A DNA stretch of 62,000 nucleotides from Cryptomeria japonica (Eukaryota > Streptophyta > Pinopsida > Cupressales > Cupressaceae): the NCBI RefSeq assembly GCF_030272615.1, contig NC_081413.1:555795136-555857135 (forward strand), in the 5' to 3' direction. Under the pieces are notes generated by a model. It was not told the origin of the DNA. It did no database searches and worked only from the letters and a program-made list of their open reading frames with translations. The stretch's first letter is position 1. Each line of letters begins with the position of its first letter. A program made the position numbers and the translations under genes. Below, piece after piece: positions 24,582 through 38,500 of this stretch.

Positions 24582-24749
24582 GGATGCGGTTAATCTGGTT
24601 CCAAAACGGTTCATTAATTTTTGTGTTATACACTTTTTCGAAAAATGAAAGACTCAACTAGTTTTGTCGAGTACAACCAAGATCTGTAATTTTCGACTAA
24701 CCTTCGTATTATGTGGAAATCGTGACTTGGAACCAGTTTAACCGCAGCC
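24582..24749. mobile_element. MITE-like element with 23-bp terminal inverted repeats
   Basis: The left end GGATGCGGTTAATCTGG continues TTCCAA (24582-24604). The right end, read on the minus strand, is GGCTGCGGTTAAACTGG continuing TTCCAA (24749-24727), two mismatches in 23. The 168-base element has no coding capacity. A/T-rich flanks (ttaaaagg / attaaag) leave room for a short TTA-type target duplication. Size and ends suggest a PIF/Harbinger-like MITE, but the superfamily is an inference. Confidence 0.6.
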
Positions 24750-27700
24750 ATTAAAGAAGTGTATTTAAATGTTTTAAAAAAGGGTATATTGGTATGTTTT
24801 TAATTTACATAATGTATAATATAGCTTTTGTTAAATCTTTTACTATAAGTTGCAATTCAACTACTTCAAACTACACCCTTTTGTCACCTAGAGTGGATGT
24901 CCAAATCAGAAATAGATGTCATTTTTATCCATTTCATACTATGTCTATGTCCTCATTTTAAAATAGTCTAATTTTAACTCTAGCTAGTTGAAAAATAGGG
25001 TATCTAAGAAATTCCTTTATTTTTTATTTTGCTTTTAATTCTCCCCACCACTTCTTACACTACTTCTCTATCCATGATAATTCTAGATATATCTCTCTAA
25101 TAGTATATCTACATTTTCTTATTCTATCATATTAAATGATCTCTCATTTCATCATTACACGTGACTACGTACAAATAAGAAAAAGAAATCAACTTAAAAT
25201 AGTTGTATCCACCTTCTCTTCCTTTGTATTATATAATGACTTCTTCTTCCCTAGTTGACATGATTCTATACAAATAAGAAAAAAGACCTCAGCTATACAA
25301 CCCTATATAGGGTTTAGGATTTCATCTTACTTCATGAGATAATAAAGAATCGTATAAATATAATTCAATTTTTTTAAAAAAAAAAATCTTATCTTTAGTA
25401 TTAAAAAATGCAACACAAAAATCTAATGGGATTTGCAATTGACTAGACAGCCCTACAATCATATTCTCTATTTTGAATTTAAAATATTTATCTTGAACAT
25501 GTACAAGGCATAAACCCTAGGAGGTGTTGTGCAAACTATAATTTTGTAGGAAGTAGAGAAAATGTTCTAAATTAAGGATTTTAAGACCTAGCTTTCCTCT
25601 TGTTGTTTTCTAGTTCTGTCAAGGACCATTCCTTTATCAATTTATATGTTCTATCTAGTCATGGAATTTAATACATAATTCCAACTTCATCTTGAGTATG
25701 TATCTTTGTGGAACCATAGATTCTAAAGCTTTTTGTCTTTACCTTTCTACTCTAATTCCAACCTCGAGATGAGTGACTTTTTCATTTAATAACCTTATTT
25801 TTCCCTTTATATTTTCTAAAGGGAATCATGCTTACAATAATTCTTACATCTTAATAGGGTTTATTTTTCTTTCTATAAGTTTCTTTTGCAATATGCGAGG
25901 AACTTGATATTTCCTTCTTTTATATGAATTTTATGGAAAGGTTGGTGTAGAACTTGCCTCTCTATAAGGGTGATTCTTATATTTTAGGGGAGAGTTATTG
26001 TGGAAATTCCCCTATCTACACTTGAGAAAACTCTATCTTAAAATATATTGGACATAAAATTTAACTATTGACCTAGCCATTCCCTTATGATTTACACTTT
26101 TGAGTTGGACCATTCTATTACAAGTCTACTTGCAACTTGTGAAAACATAGACAATTGAAAGATGAAATGAATCTACTTACTAAAGGACCAAACAAGGGCT
26201 TGATTTGTTTCAATTTCCTCCTTAGAATGTATTAATATAATTAAATATCTTTTTTCTTCTATGTTAACTATGGCTTGCTCCAACTTGAATAGTATGGACC
26301 TGGACACAAATAAATCAAGGGATGAATATGAGCTACTTTTTTCTTAACCCATAATCGAAAAAAAAAATGATTGCTACAAGTAGGTCTCCAATATAATCAG
26401 GATGTTTTTCTACATTGAACTCTATGTATTACTAGTTTAACAAGCTCATAGTGGGCAATGTTATGAGTTCATTACTTTTATATTTCATTCGCCATTCTTT
26501 TTTATTATTTATACAAAAAGGAAATATTCATTAGTTCCATGTCTTAGATAATATATGGAGTGAAAATTTAAAATAAAATATGAAGAAGTTCCTACTTTTA
26601 TAATTTATATAGAAAATGAGGACTAGAGCCACATTATCCTATTGTGTAGACAATTTTGCATGTTGAGTTCTCCTAGTATGTTTTAAATTTCAATGTATGT
26701 TCTTCAAATTAGAAAGGTATTGTTATAGTCATTTTCACCTACTACATGCAATCTGGTAGTGGCTACAAGTTATTCCTCATCTAATGTGAATTGGACCTCT
26801 TATAGAGTGATCAAATGTCACATTGAAAAAACTGAGTGAACTTCATAGTAATTTTTGAAAGAAATTTTTACCCAGAATAAAAAATTTCTACATAACTCCT
26901 AGAGAGAAAATATGCAAACAAATATTAAAAAATCTAGAGTACTAGAAAAACATACCACTAAATGACACAAGATGTACATTGGGAATACCCTCAAAGGGAG
27001 AAACCTAGCCTCCTAAAGAACTTGTACACTCAATTAATTATGTCGTGAACACATATCACAATACACTTGTAGAGTCCCTATCCAAGTCTTTTGAAATATC
27101 AAGCTCTCTAGTTTTATTTCATGTAAACACATCCAAATCCATATACTTCATCTCCTCATATATAATAGTTACAAGAGATTCTTAATAAACCTTAAAGCCA
27201 ACAAGCCAAAGGTTATTATAATCAATGTCAACAACTATTTGTGTGCTTACTTTTATATAAACAAGCTTTCAAAATACCTCCAAGTGGTATTAAATAAATA
27301 ATTTTCCAAAACCATGAGATTACAAAACCATATCACCCTTGTTAGATATATTTCTTGCAACCACCTCAATCCTAAGGAAATTCACCACAATGACCAAATC
27401 TAGAGCTAATGTAGATAATAGGGAAGCAAAATATGCTCAAATCAAGCCCCAAGAAAAGTAAAAATGGATAGGAGGATTAATAAGGCATCCTATTCATATT
27501 TGATCCATTCCAAATTCAAGAAGGCATTACCCAAATATCATAAACATATGAAAATAAGCTATAAGACAAGAGATCTCTAATTAGGTAGTTAGGCAAAATT
27601 GTGTGACTCTAGATATAAACTAGTTACTCATCCCTATATATATGTATGCATCAAGTTTCTCACAATAATCATTTATCTAATAAACTTCATCTACATAAAT

Positions 27701-27866
27701 TTATAGATACAACATCAATACCTTCTCTAATATTTTAACATATGTATAATGTTGAATTTGTAGATGATGGAAGAACACCCAACCTACTATAATACAACAC
27801 CGAAGTGTATATTTTTAGTTCTTTCTAAATGAATAGGATGGATAGCTCGATTATCAGATTAGTTCA
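24750..27866. other. AT-rich intergenic spacer, nothing recognised
   Basis: Three kilobases of AT-rich sequence with stops in all frames. I find no domain motif, LTR edge, tandem array or structural RNA. It may be very old repeat DNA. Confidence 0.6.
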
Positions 27867-29324
27867 TGTAGATGTACAAAAATGACCACTTTCCTAAGTG
27901 AATATTTAATATTCATTTTAACCTCATTCCTCTATTTAATAAAATTTTATTTAATTAAATTATTCACATTCATCTATTTGATTAAATAAATTACTCAATT
28001 TATTTAATTAAGTTCACCTAAAGCCTTTCATAGCCTTTAATTAAATAAATCACTTTATTTAATTAATTCCCCTTTCTCCCCTTTTAATTAAATTGATCCT
28101 TGCAAGTAAATAACTCTAATTTATTTATTTAAATCCCCCACTTGTATTTATGCAAGTTGCTTCTATTTTGTTGAAATAAAGTAATTTATTTTAATTAAAA
28201 TTTCTCTCCATCCACTTGCAAAATCCTACATCTCCCACTTGCCTCTCTAAACCCCCTTCTAGATTCTTCTAAACACTTCTATTTTAGCCTAATCCATCTC
28301 CTAAATATTGCCAAATCCCTAAACAAAGGGAAGTCACTTCTCAAACCCTCAAAGTCTTTGAAAACCATTAAATGCTTTATGTCCTCAACAAGTTAACCTC
28401 CAAAGTCTTCCAAGCCATTAATGGTTAACTCAACCTTCTTACATGGTTAGAGACTTTTTGCCTAACTCAACCTTGATCTAACCCAAGGGTCTCATCAAGC
28501 ATTCATGGTTTTACCCTTGGTTATCCCTTTAACCCTTGCACAAGAGTTTACCCCTTGGGTAAAAGCTTTGTCCAATGGATAACCCTAGCCTAACCTTAAC
28601 CCTTACCTCCTAGGGTAATCATCATGTCTTCTCAAGCATTTAATGCTTCTTTCATCTCCTCTCAAGTAGTCTCTTGTTGAAAATTGTCACCATTTCATTG
28701 GTGAGAATTGTAAAGATGGATTGATTAACTTTCAATCATGGCCCTTGTTAAGATCATCCAATCTTGACCATCCATTGCCCTATTTTTCCTATAAATAGAG
28801 CCCTCCTATTATTTTCATATCTAGGTCTTTAGTATCAAACTTATAGACATTTTACTAAGCATCCAAGTTTCATCTATAGTCATTTTAATCAAGCATTTAA
28901 CCTCTCTTTGATAGAAATCATCTTAATAGTATCTTAAATAGGTATTTACATTATCATATAACACTCATGTTAGACTAGTATAGCATGTTAGGATAGTTTT
29001 TACTAATCCTCTTATCTTATCATCATATCCATGCTAGTTTAAATCATGTTAGATTTAGTATTATGCATAACTAGGAATGCATTCATATTAAATTGATCAA
29101 TATCCCTCATTTTCATGGTTGTCATTCCTAAGTCACTTTGCTTAGTGATCTGAGAGAAAAGACATTGAATTGAGGGATCCTGTGAGATAAAGAACAATGG
29201 AACATCCCTTGGGAAGTTGAGCTATTCAACATAGTTCCATAACTTGCACCAAGAGTCCCATTGGTGTGTGGACTTGTCTAGAAACCAGATTTTATGTTTC
29301 ATCGCACCACTTTTCCTGCACACA
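27867..29324 (+). repeat. 5' LTR of element 2
   Basis: Starts TGTAGATGTACAAAAATG and ends about ...TGCACACA, five bases before the PBS, giving about 1458 bases. It is homologous to the LTR at 7893-9313 (opposite strand) and to the 3' LTR starting at 61560. The first 400 bases are rich in 'taattaaat'. Confidence 0.9.
28788..28800 (+). promoter_or_regulatory. TATA box of element 2 LTR
   Basis: The sequence cctataaatagag is at the position matching the TATA box in the element 1 LTR. RNA would start about 25-35 bases downstream. Confidence 0.7.
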
Positions 29325-29328
29325 TTTC

Positions 29329-29346
29329 TGGCACCCACCGTGGGGC
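29329..29346 (+). other. Primer binding site, element 2
   Basis: TGGCACCCACCGTGGGGC follows the LTR and is a Tat-lineage PBS type with one change relative to element 1. Confidence 0.85.
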
Positions 29347-31890
29347 TTGACCCCATAAATAACATCATTTTTAATGCAGGACTGATATTGCAAGTACGCA
29401 GGAATGCTGAGTTAGCACGTTGGTACCTTCTTTTAGCGCATCGGGCCGTTTGTTAGCACATCTCGCCTACTGTTTAGCGCATCAAACCCTAATCTTAGTG
29501 CATTGAGTAGTTAGACTAGCACATAACACTTCTTCTGGCAACTAGAAAATCATAGTGCATTAGAAAATCAGGCTAGCGCATCAAGGCAACAACTTAGTGC
29601 ATAGGGTCTTTTTTGCAGTGCATCTGTGTCTTTCTGTAGCGCATTGATGCAACAACGTAGCGCATAGGGTTAGCAGAGCAAAAGAGAAAATTTGTAACCA
29701 AGGAAAATTATTTTAGGTTTGTGTAAGCCCACACTAACCTTTTGATCACTGATTGCATGTAGGTTCTAATATTTTTTATGCAGGAGAAGGAGTTAGATTA
29801 GTTTATTTTAATTTTCTTTCTTTTAAAAGGAAGCTAGTTAAAAAGAATTCACTTTTCCTTTTTGTACAGGTTAAAATAAACCTCATGTTTTCATTTTGGA
29901 ATGCTTAAAACGAACTTGAGACTTCTTTTTGGTGTTTAAAACAAAAATTCATCTTTCTTTAGTGCAAAGTAAAAAGAACAACAAAAATCACTTTTTGCTT
30001 TCTTGCAAGGTTAGAGAGAACACACTTCATTTTGGAAGCTCTAAAAAGAAAAAGCAAATTTACTCTATGCAAAGCTTAAAACGAACCTCACCATCCTTTG
30101 GTGTCTAAAAGGATCCATTTTATTTTGCAAAGGTAAAAGAACTTCATTTTCAATTTTAGGCAAAGGAAAAGAGGGAAAGCTTCCCCCTATCGACTTTACA
30201 TTTTGTTGACCAAATCACAATTTACTTTGTTGACCAGGTTTGATTCAAAGTTTATGTTGAAAATGCACACTTTTCTATGAGGAGTTACAAAGAACACCAT
30301 GCTTGTTGGAGCAACATCTCCAAATAGAAATTAGAAAATCTGTCTTAAAAGATTAAAAAGAAATTGAGTGCTTTGTCTCAAAAGTGGAAGGTATATGCTC
30401 ACCCCTTAATTGGGTGATCAAAAAGCCAAACCACTCTTATGCTTTTCTCATTTCAAGCATTTACATCCTTTAGCAGGCCTGCCCTCCCGAGTTTCTCTTA
30501 GAGCACCATTTAAATGGTCGATGAGAGGGGAACGACCTAAGTGGGAAATGACTTTATCGCCAAGTGTTCCAACCCACTATAATCAAAAGTGGAGGCTGAC
30601 GAAAGCCCCCTTCAATAGTTTTGCTCACTAATTAGCCTTCCCCCAGTATCTTTAAGATACACAAAGCCTTTGTTCTTAAGGTTGGGAAGCCTCCCGAGGG
30701 AGTTTATCACTGAAGACTGAACAGGAAGCCTGATTATGAACCTTAGCATTAGAAACTTTGAGCCGATTCAGTATCCAAACATCTTCAATATCATAGTGCA
30801 AGGGTGGGGAATAATCCACCCCCAAGATTACTCACCATATATCTCCCAAGATAACTACCCAATTGTGAAGCAATTCACTTTGGGTTAATTTTTTGCAAAA
30901 GGCAAAAAAAGGAGCACCCCCTAGGGGGTGACACGGTTGTTTGAGTTGTTGGAGTATCAAGACTAGTGGGCTATGGTATTGTTGATGACACTTGAATAAA
31001 GAGTCTATCTGATTTGTCTTCTTTGTATCCAAACCTGTGAAAACATTAGGGATTTGAACGCATCCTCGCAGAACATACACTATTTGTTTAGCATAAGTAA
31101 AATTGGTTATATCTTATATGCCATGTTTTCAAGTTATATTTTCAGAAAATCATCCATCAAAAACAAACAAGTGTTAAAAATTTCTAAAAAAGCCAAAAAC
31201 AGAGCAAACAAGGTAGTTTAGCGCATAGGAGCAACTTCCTAGCACATCAGGAACATCTTATAGCGCATACCAACCAAGACTTAGCGCTTTTATCCATCAA
31301 AGTAGCGCACAATAGTCAGCATACTAATAAACATTTCATGAGCACTTTTGGATACCATTTTAGCACTTTAGAGCATCAGCCTAGTGCATTGGGGGCCAAA
31401 CTTAGCGCTTTCAGTCTAGACTATAGCACGTATTCAGGGCATAATAGCGCATAATCATTCTATCAAAAAAAAATTCAAATAGTCTAAGCTAATGCGTGGC
31501 AGAGGCAACTTAGCACATCTAGATCATACCTTAGTGCATCCGGTCTCTGGTTTAGTGCATGGTTAAAAACTCAGAAAACCAGAGAGAAAATCAGACCTTT
31601 TGAGAAAAATTCATCAAACTTCTTGAGTACCCTTTTAGGTCCAATACCGAACTCAGTTATCAGAATTCAAGTTTAAACATCAGAAAAATCAATTCCAAAT
31701 CAAGCAAGGATTCTTAGAATAAATTTGTCGAATCCAAAACTAGCTAGAGATAAAACTTTATCCAATCAAAATCAGGTAGTACCATCACATTGATCAAGAG
31801 GTCCACCATCTAAATGGATTTTATCAAATAAACAACATACCGAGTTTAAAACCTTAAGTTGTCAAATCGAGTCTCCATATCGGGAGACTC
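29347..31890 (+). other. Leader of element 2 with TAGCGCAT clusters
   Basis: Long untranslated leader. Clusters of 'tagcgcat' variants are at about 29420-29680 and 31210-31560. Lys/Asn-rich AAGAACAA-type DNA lies at 29870-30170. The block 30400-31080 matches 6020-6610 of element 1 in reverse, including 'ggtgacacggttgtttgag' at about 30927. The short frames here have no support as genes. Confidence 0.75.
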
Positions 31891-31909
31891 TTATCCATAT
31901 CATTTGACA

Positions 31910-32204
31910 CACTTTGTCATGGAGGTGAATCTAAACCTCTACTTGATAAAGTAAGCTTGAGTTTTTCAAACAAAGTATCTCAATCCAAACATCGAAGGAA
32001 ACCATTGATCATTTGTGTATGACCACTCCTCATATTTTGAGAAGAAACAGTCTTCATCACAAAACTAAGTTGAAGAAAAGACAACCTAATTCTAAAAAAC
32101 TTGCTAAACAGAATAAGTTTCTCTATATCAATGGCCAAATTTTTAAATTACATCGCACATTCTTGTGTCATATGCAATTATATCTCCAAGGTAGATCAAA
32201 CTAG
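31910..32204 (+). pseudogene. Leader ORF upstream of gag, element 2
   Basis: Homologous to the 119-residue frame of element 1 at 4727-5086: it shares HFVME near its start, then TTPHILRR and LHHKTKLKKRQ, but is broken by at least one frameshift. It lies about 200 bases before the gag frame at 32403. The function is unknown; it may be the ancestral gag N-terminus. Confidence 0.45.
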
Positions 32205-32402
32205 TTTGATGAAGAACCATTGAGAAGTAGAGCTTTTCGCCAAAAAGAAACATTCAGTCAACCCCTAAATTGTGGAGGAAGGATCAACCCCGCTTTCTTT
32301 CCACAAGTTTGCATCACCTATAATAAAGATAGACCTGAATCACCCACTCCTAAAAGAGAAGAAGAAGAATTTATCCCCTTTGTCACAGAAAGCTTTTACT
32401 AG

Positions 32403-34341
32403 ATGCCCGTCGTCACTCTCTCTCAAAGAAACAAGAAAAGTGAACCACAACCAAAGTCAAATATGGGTTGTAGATTAACAAACCCTTTCGAGTATACTAA
32501 TTTGGGAGATACTAAAATCACTGAGGAACTCCTTCAAGAATGTCAAGAAAACCCATCATTCCAAAAGCTCATGGAAAGACTCATTGAAGCTGACAAGGAA
32601 AAATATATGCTCATGCTAACTAGAAAAGGAGTTAGACTTCCTGAAGATTTTGATACTGAAAACGTAAGGAATGTAGATGAACAAATTTTTAGGACAAGGA
32701 CCCGAAATTACGCCTATCAAGAACAAGAGAGAAGAAGAAACACATGATCCTAAACAACATAACATAACTAAACAACATAACATACCTGAACAACATAACA
32801 TACCTAAACACAACCATGCCCAAACTAGGGAGAATGAAAGGGAGGAATCTTTCCCTCAACATACAAATGTACCCTTGGTCGCTCTTACACAACAAATCCA
32901 AATGTTGCAAAGACAAATGCGGGACATGCAACAGGGGACCACAGTGCGATACTCCTTGGATGAGATTTGTCCTTACCCCTTTGATAGGAGAATAAACATG
33001 ATACCTTTTCCCCCAAATTTAGATATACCAAAATACGACAAGTATGATGGTAAAAGTGATCCCCGCGATCATGTTTGGGAATTTTGTACCATAAGACTAG
33101 AATTTTCTCATGATGACACTTACTTAATGAGGCTATTCCCAAGAAGTTTGGGAGGACAAACAATGGAGTGGTTATCTAAGCTAACACCTCCCATCAGATC
33201 CTTTGATGAATTGGTGGACAAATTTATCACTCAATACTCCTATAATATTCAACATGCAATCACATGTTGGATGTATGTAATACCAAACAGAAAAACAATG
33301 AGACATTCATGGTGTTTCTTCCGCGTTGGAGACATATGGTTTCGAGATATCCTTGAGATGTGCCTGAAAAGGAAAAGATGGAGATCTTTATCGACAATTT
33401 AAATACTGAAATGAGTTATCAACTCAAGCTCCAGTGCATACCATCTTTTGCCAAGTTAATCGAGAACGAAATCCAAGTAGAGGAAGCCTGCGTCAAGAAA
33501 GGAACTCTAAAATTCTTTAAGGAAGGAAATAACTCCTCAAACTTTAACAATCCAAACAAAAATAACATTTTAGGCAAATCTAGGTTTTGGACGCGAAAAA
33601 AAAATATTAATGAGGGAGGAGTTGATGCTAATGATATGAAATCCAAACAACCAATATTGGCTTTATCAGGTAATCCACAAGCTAACAAGAATAAAAAAAG
33701 TGCTAACCAAGGTACTAACACTACTTATCCACAAAATACTAATCAGGGACCTTCAAATTCAAACACTCAAACCAACAATAATATCCAAGGCAACAACACT
33801 AATCGAGGGACTAATCCAAATCAAAGGGGTAACACCAACAATTTCCCAAATAGACACATCTACACACCATTAGGGCAATCCTTAGAATCAACATTCTGAG
33901 AACTCTTGGCAAAAAAGATTATCACATTCCCAACCATAAATAATTTTGAACCCCAGATCAAACCACCTTGGTGGAATGATTCGCACTTCTGTGATTTTCA
34001 TCGAAACAAAGGACATCACACAAATGATTGCATGAGGCTTAAAAACATTGTTCAAGACATGATCGATAGAGGCGATTTAACAGTTGATGGTCTGAAAACA
34101 AATGGTGATCATGACATCTTTGAAAATCCTCTTCCAAACTACAACAAGGAAGGAGCTTCATCATCAAACGATACACGGGGAGCTCGCAAAAATCACCTGT
34201 ATAACAACACTATCAATCACATATCAACAGATGATAACCAAATAAATGTCATAAAGATCAAAGGCAAACAAGACCATACATCAATCAATGTAACAACCAG
34301 AGCACAAAAATATGTCTTGAAAGGGCATACATCATGTTACC
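32403..34341 (+). pseudogene. Element 2 gag polyprotein (broken)
   Basis: Frames 32403-32747, 32677-33402, 33360-33899 and 33906-34341 together give a Tat-type gag. The retrotransposon gag domain is clear (YDGKSDPRDHVWEFC, FPRSLGGQTMEWLSK), followed by an Asn/Gln-rich linker. A nucleocapsid-like C-x2-H-x4-H-x4-C (CDFHRNKGHHTNDC) lies near 33992. The stop at 33897-33899 looks like a CGA to TGA change, as the frame continues unchanged on both sides. Coding breaks off in the region leading to protease, where element B begins at about 34342. Confidence 0.85.
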
Positions 34342-35290
34342 AGTGTTTTAAATGTCTTGGAAGTCTTGCCTTTTATCCTTAAAAGTCTTTCAAAATTCAT
34401 AAATTTGACCCTTGTCTGTGAGCCTATGGTTCCTAAGGGTTTAGGGTTTTACAATTTCAAAACCATTTAAAGAATAAACCTTTGTGTCATATTATTTCCA
34501 AATCATTTCTATTTTGCCCATTTCTTTTTTCCACTTAAGTGGAAGGGTCGCTGCGTTGTTGAAAGGGGCCATTTTAAGTCTAGGCTTGGGCGTGTTTTAA
34601 TTAAATTTGAAATATTTCATAGTTTCCTAAAGTCCTAAGTCTTTTCCTTTGTATCTGTAGGGTTTTTTAAGGCCAAATAATTTTCTTTTGATCTAACAGT
34701 TGTTGTTATACCGCAATGGGAAGTTGTGCGATGTTTATTCATCACACCCAGCAACAAGCCACTAGTGGCGGGCCCAAGAAGATAGTTAACGCAGATAGTT
34801 AATGCAGGCAGTTAGTGCAGATGATTAAGTGGTGACGGCTAAGCAACGAAGGATTTTAAAGATTGAACAGTTAGCTCATGATCCAACGGTTGTCGCTAAA
34901 CCGTGGTTGAGAGATGCTCAACTTTTATTCATTGCGGACTAGCAACTAATTGGTGGGCTCGCCCAAAGTGGGTGGCCCAAGTGTGTTAAAGAGCTGGTAA
35001 GTCCAAGGAAGATCGACGATTGTCACTAGACCGCAATGAGAAGATGCTCGAACTTTAACCTTTGTGGATCAGCGACAAAGAGTGAATGAGTGACTGATTG
35101 ACGGGCCCACTTTGAAGGCTAATATGATTAAAGGGAGTGCTAGTTCTGCATGATTTGGCGGTGGTCGCTAGACCACGACTAAAAGTTGCTTGAACTTTAA
35201 TCTTTGTAGATCAGCGACTAAAACAAAAATACTTAGAAGAATCCCTTCTGGTCTGTTGGAGCCAAAATTTGAAATTTCAAAAGGATTAAT
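34342..35290 (+). repeat. Terminal direct repeat X, copy 1, with inner subrepeats
   Basis: Matches 55581-56057 over its first 440 or so bases (agtgttttaaatg, tggaagtcttgccttttatc, cacttaagtggaagggtcg). It then continues with four degenerate subrepeats at about 34698, 34880, 35010 and 35144. Each has a 'gttgtcgctagaccgc'-like start, 'aactttaatctttg' and 'atcagcgac'. The right edge is not defined. Confidence 0.75.
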
Positions 35291-35553
35291 TGCAGAAGTG
35301 TGTGGCTTTATTGATAGTAATCAATGCTCAGTTGTCATTAAAATCCCTCCATAAGACATTGTTTTGAAATTTAAACTTGCAAAAGGGCATTCAAGGAGAT
35401 TTGCAGAGAATAGGTGTGCAGTTTGTGATTGCTCAGGCGACAAGTAAGTTTTTCCGCGACTGTGCTTTGCAATTCCTATTTGTGTGGCGTTATTTGGTGC
35501 TTGAAATTGAGAAGAAGTATTTGAATAGTAATTGAAGTAAGGATAATTTTAAG

Positions 35554-38500
35554 ATGGCACCAAGAAGGGAATTCAAGGGAAAGGTAGATTACCAAGAGAG
35601 GGCTATTTGTGATGACTTTTTAGAACAATTGGCTCAATCTGCTAATAGTGCAACCAAGATAAAAGAACTCATGCCCAAATCTCCCCACCTGTGGATTGGT
35701 GATGGTTTGTACGACAAGGGATGTTGGCTAAGAGATGCCCAGATAGGTATGATAGGTCTAGGTTTGTTTAGGGTCGGATTTGGTCAGCGGAATTCACCTA
35801 CTCCTATAAACAGTATATGGGAATTAGATGTTGGAAAACTGGTGGTCCTTGGAGTATTCATGGATGTTGATCTGTTGACCCAAATTGCCAAAAATTATGA
35901 CCCTATTACTACGACTGTGAGAAATGTAAATGGGGGGCCCTTAATTGAAATTAATGATGATGAATTCAGAAAAGTTTTTCGGCTGAGTGAGGTCTCAAAC
36001 TATTTGGAACGCATTGATTTTGAGATGCTCAAGAAGGTTTATGATACCCAGAGGGATCGTCTTAGGAGTGGGTCGTTGAAGGAATTCTTTGCAAAGATAG
36101 GAGGATTGACATTGGTAGGCCCTAGCACAATGGAGCCTTTCCCTATCAATTTATTTACTTTAAGGGATAAGGGTATATATTGGTGTCTATGTCAAATTCT
36201 TGGGGAAGATGCAGAGAACGCCATGCCTACCCATTATATGCTTATGATGGCACAAATTTTGAACCCATCTTTAGTAGTGACCTATGATTTTGCACCTTAT
36301 CTTATAGATGCCATTCACGAAGGCCTAATCGAGATAAATAATGCTAAGGTAGATAGACCTTTCAGTTGGTACTCCTTATTGATGCACATGTTCTTGTTTA
36401 AAGGTGTTGAATATTTTGCAAACAACATGGACCTATTAAAGGAAAAGGATGGTGAAGACATGCCTGTTCAGTTGTGGAGTACAAATTTGTCCTGGGAAAG
36501 AGAGGATGCAAGTTACTTGAAATTTGATAGATGCTTTGCATCTAAGCTCAGAATCCTTCTATGTCAAGAGAACCCTAGGATCCCAAAGGCTCTCCTTGAA
36601 TTCATTAGACCAAAGGAGTTTGCTGAGAATATTAAGATTATGCACAATTGGGATGACATAATCTTGTACCCGGTTTCTACCATTTTCAGAGTATATGGTT
36701 TCAGGGGAACCCCATATTTGCTCCCCTACCAGGTCCCTTTGAAGATAGGAATTCTTGAGATTTTGAGTCAAATTGGAGGCCTACAAGAAGCAGAGCTAAC
36801 AAACAAAGGAAGGGGGACAATTTTCCCAACAGTCACTTTGGCACATCAGTTTGTAGTCACCAAAGGTGGTTGGTTACATTTTGAAAGCTTTTTTTAGCCA
36901 TACAGGTTGTCAACGACAGTTGCTAAGTTTTCTAATCAGAGGATTTCTTCAATGGTATGTTCATGAAGAAATTCAGGTGTGGGGGTAGAATTCATCAATT
37001 TCACTTTCCTAAAGATCTGATAAGAAATGAATTCAATTTGGATGAGCAAGAAGTAAAAAAGGAAAAGTGGTTGGCATTAAAGAAGACCCTTGATTTTGTC
37101 CAACATTTTGACAAGAACTATGACCCTTTGAACAGTTTTCACCCTTTTGAAGAAAAGATCAAGTTTTTGGTAGATTATTTTGAAGATGCAATGCAGACCT
37201 TGAATGACAAAAATGATGTTGTAGTAAAAGCAGATCCAAAGAAAGCTAAGCTAGTCTTAGCTAAGCCTTTTTTTGCTAAGGTTGTTCCCCCTAGTGAGTA
37301 CGTGTTATACAAGAGGTTAGGGTATAATGTAGTAGTGCCAAGGAAAGATGAGCCTTCCACTTCAAAAGGAAAAAGGCCAATGGAGGATGCTCCTGAGTTA
37401 CAGGCCTCCCCAAAAAGGCAGAGGTTGGGGAAGGAAGCATAGTCAAGTGAGTTTTTGTATTCCCCTTCTTAATCCCCATTATTCATAGGTCATGAGCAGG
37501 TAGTAGTTGAACAATGATTGCAATTAGGGATCCTAGGATAGATTGCATGCACACATGGGGAATTACAAGAAGGGATACTAGAAGAGCCAGTAGGTGCCAA
37601 AATGGACCTGACTGTTGAAGAGTTTGTAGGTAGAGAATTGGATCTTGTCATTAAGCAGGCCAGTGATGAATTTTTGGTTGATAATAGTTTTGTTAAATCA
37701 GGAGCATTTTTGTATTTTTTTTGGAGAAAACATATTGAGCAGTTTTAAGAAAGATGTGAGAAGGAGAAAATTGAGCAACCTCATAAAGATACATCTATTG
37801 TTGAAGCAGAAATAAAGCAAGAAATGCTGAAAGAATTTGAGGTGATCACCGCTGAGCAAGGGAGAAAATTGATTGCAAATGCTGGAGTTTTGATTCTCCC
37901 GAAATGGGACATAGTTGATGCCTTAATTTTTTATGTAGTTAGAAAAGAAACCAAGCCTTTGGAATGAATTAATTATAGTAATGACCATGTGGCCCTTGTT
38001 ATATGGTCCCTCAAGAGGGAAAAAAACAAAAGAAAGAAAGACTCCTCAGGTTCTGATTACTCGGGAGGCATGATTGTAAAGAGAGTTAGAGATACAGGGG
38101 TAGTAGAAGCTGCCAGCATGACTTTAGAGTCTGCTAAATTTGGAATGGTAGTGGCTGAGAAAGAAGCCAAGGAGAAAGCTGATCTCCAGGTGAAGTTAGA
38201 GGTAGTCCCAAAAGCTTACAACGAAGCCAAGGTTGAGATAGCTCGTAAGGACAACACAATTGCAGAATTGAAGAATCAATTGGGAGGACAATATCAAAAG
38301 GGTGAGTCTTCCAATCTGATGATTGCCTCTTCTGCTACCAAACCCCCTCCTTCCAGCCCAATTATTGAATTCCTGCCTTCTCCCATGACTCCTAATTTTC
38401 AATCAACTGAAAACATTTAAGATGAGAAGGAAAGATTGAAGCAGGCCCAGGCAATATTTGCAAACAAATATGAAGAGAAGATCAGGGGTACAATTTTAAA

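Noticed and set aside
32689-32931. Hydrophobic minus-strand frames opposite element 2 gag
   Set aside because: Produced by the repeated 'aacataacatacctaaacaa' DNA on the gag strand.
34344-35290. Repeat X as an ordinary LTR
   Set aside because: Begins near TG, but no PBS follows copy 1, no PPT precedes copy 2, and a full PPT-LTR-PBS junction exists elsewhere in the element. Kept only as the alternative.
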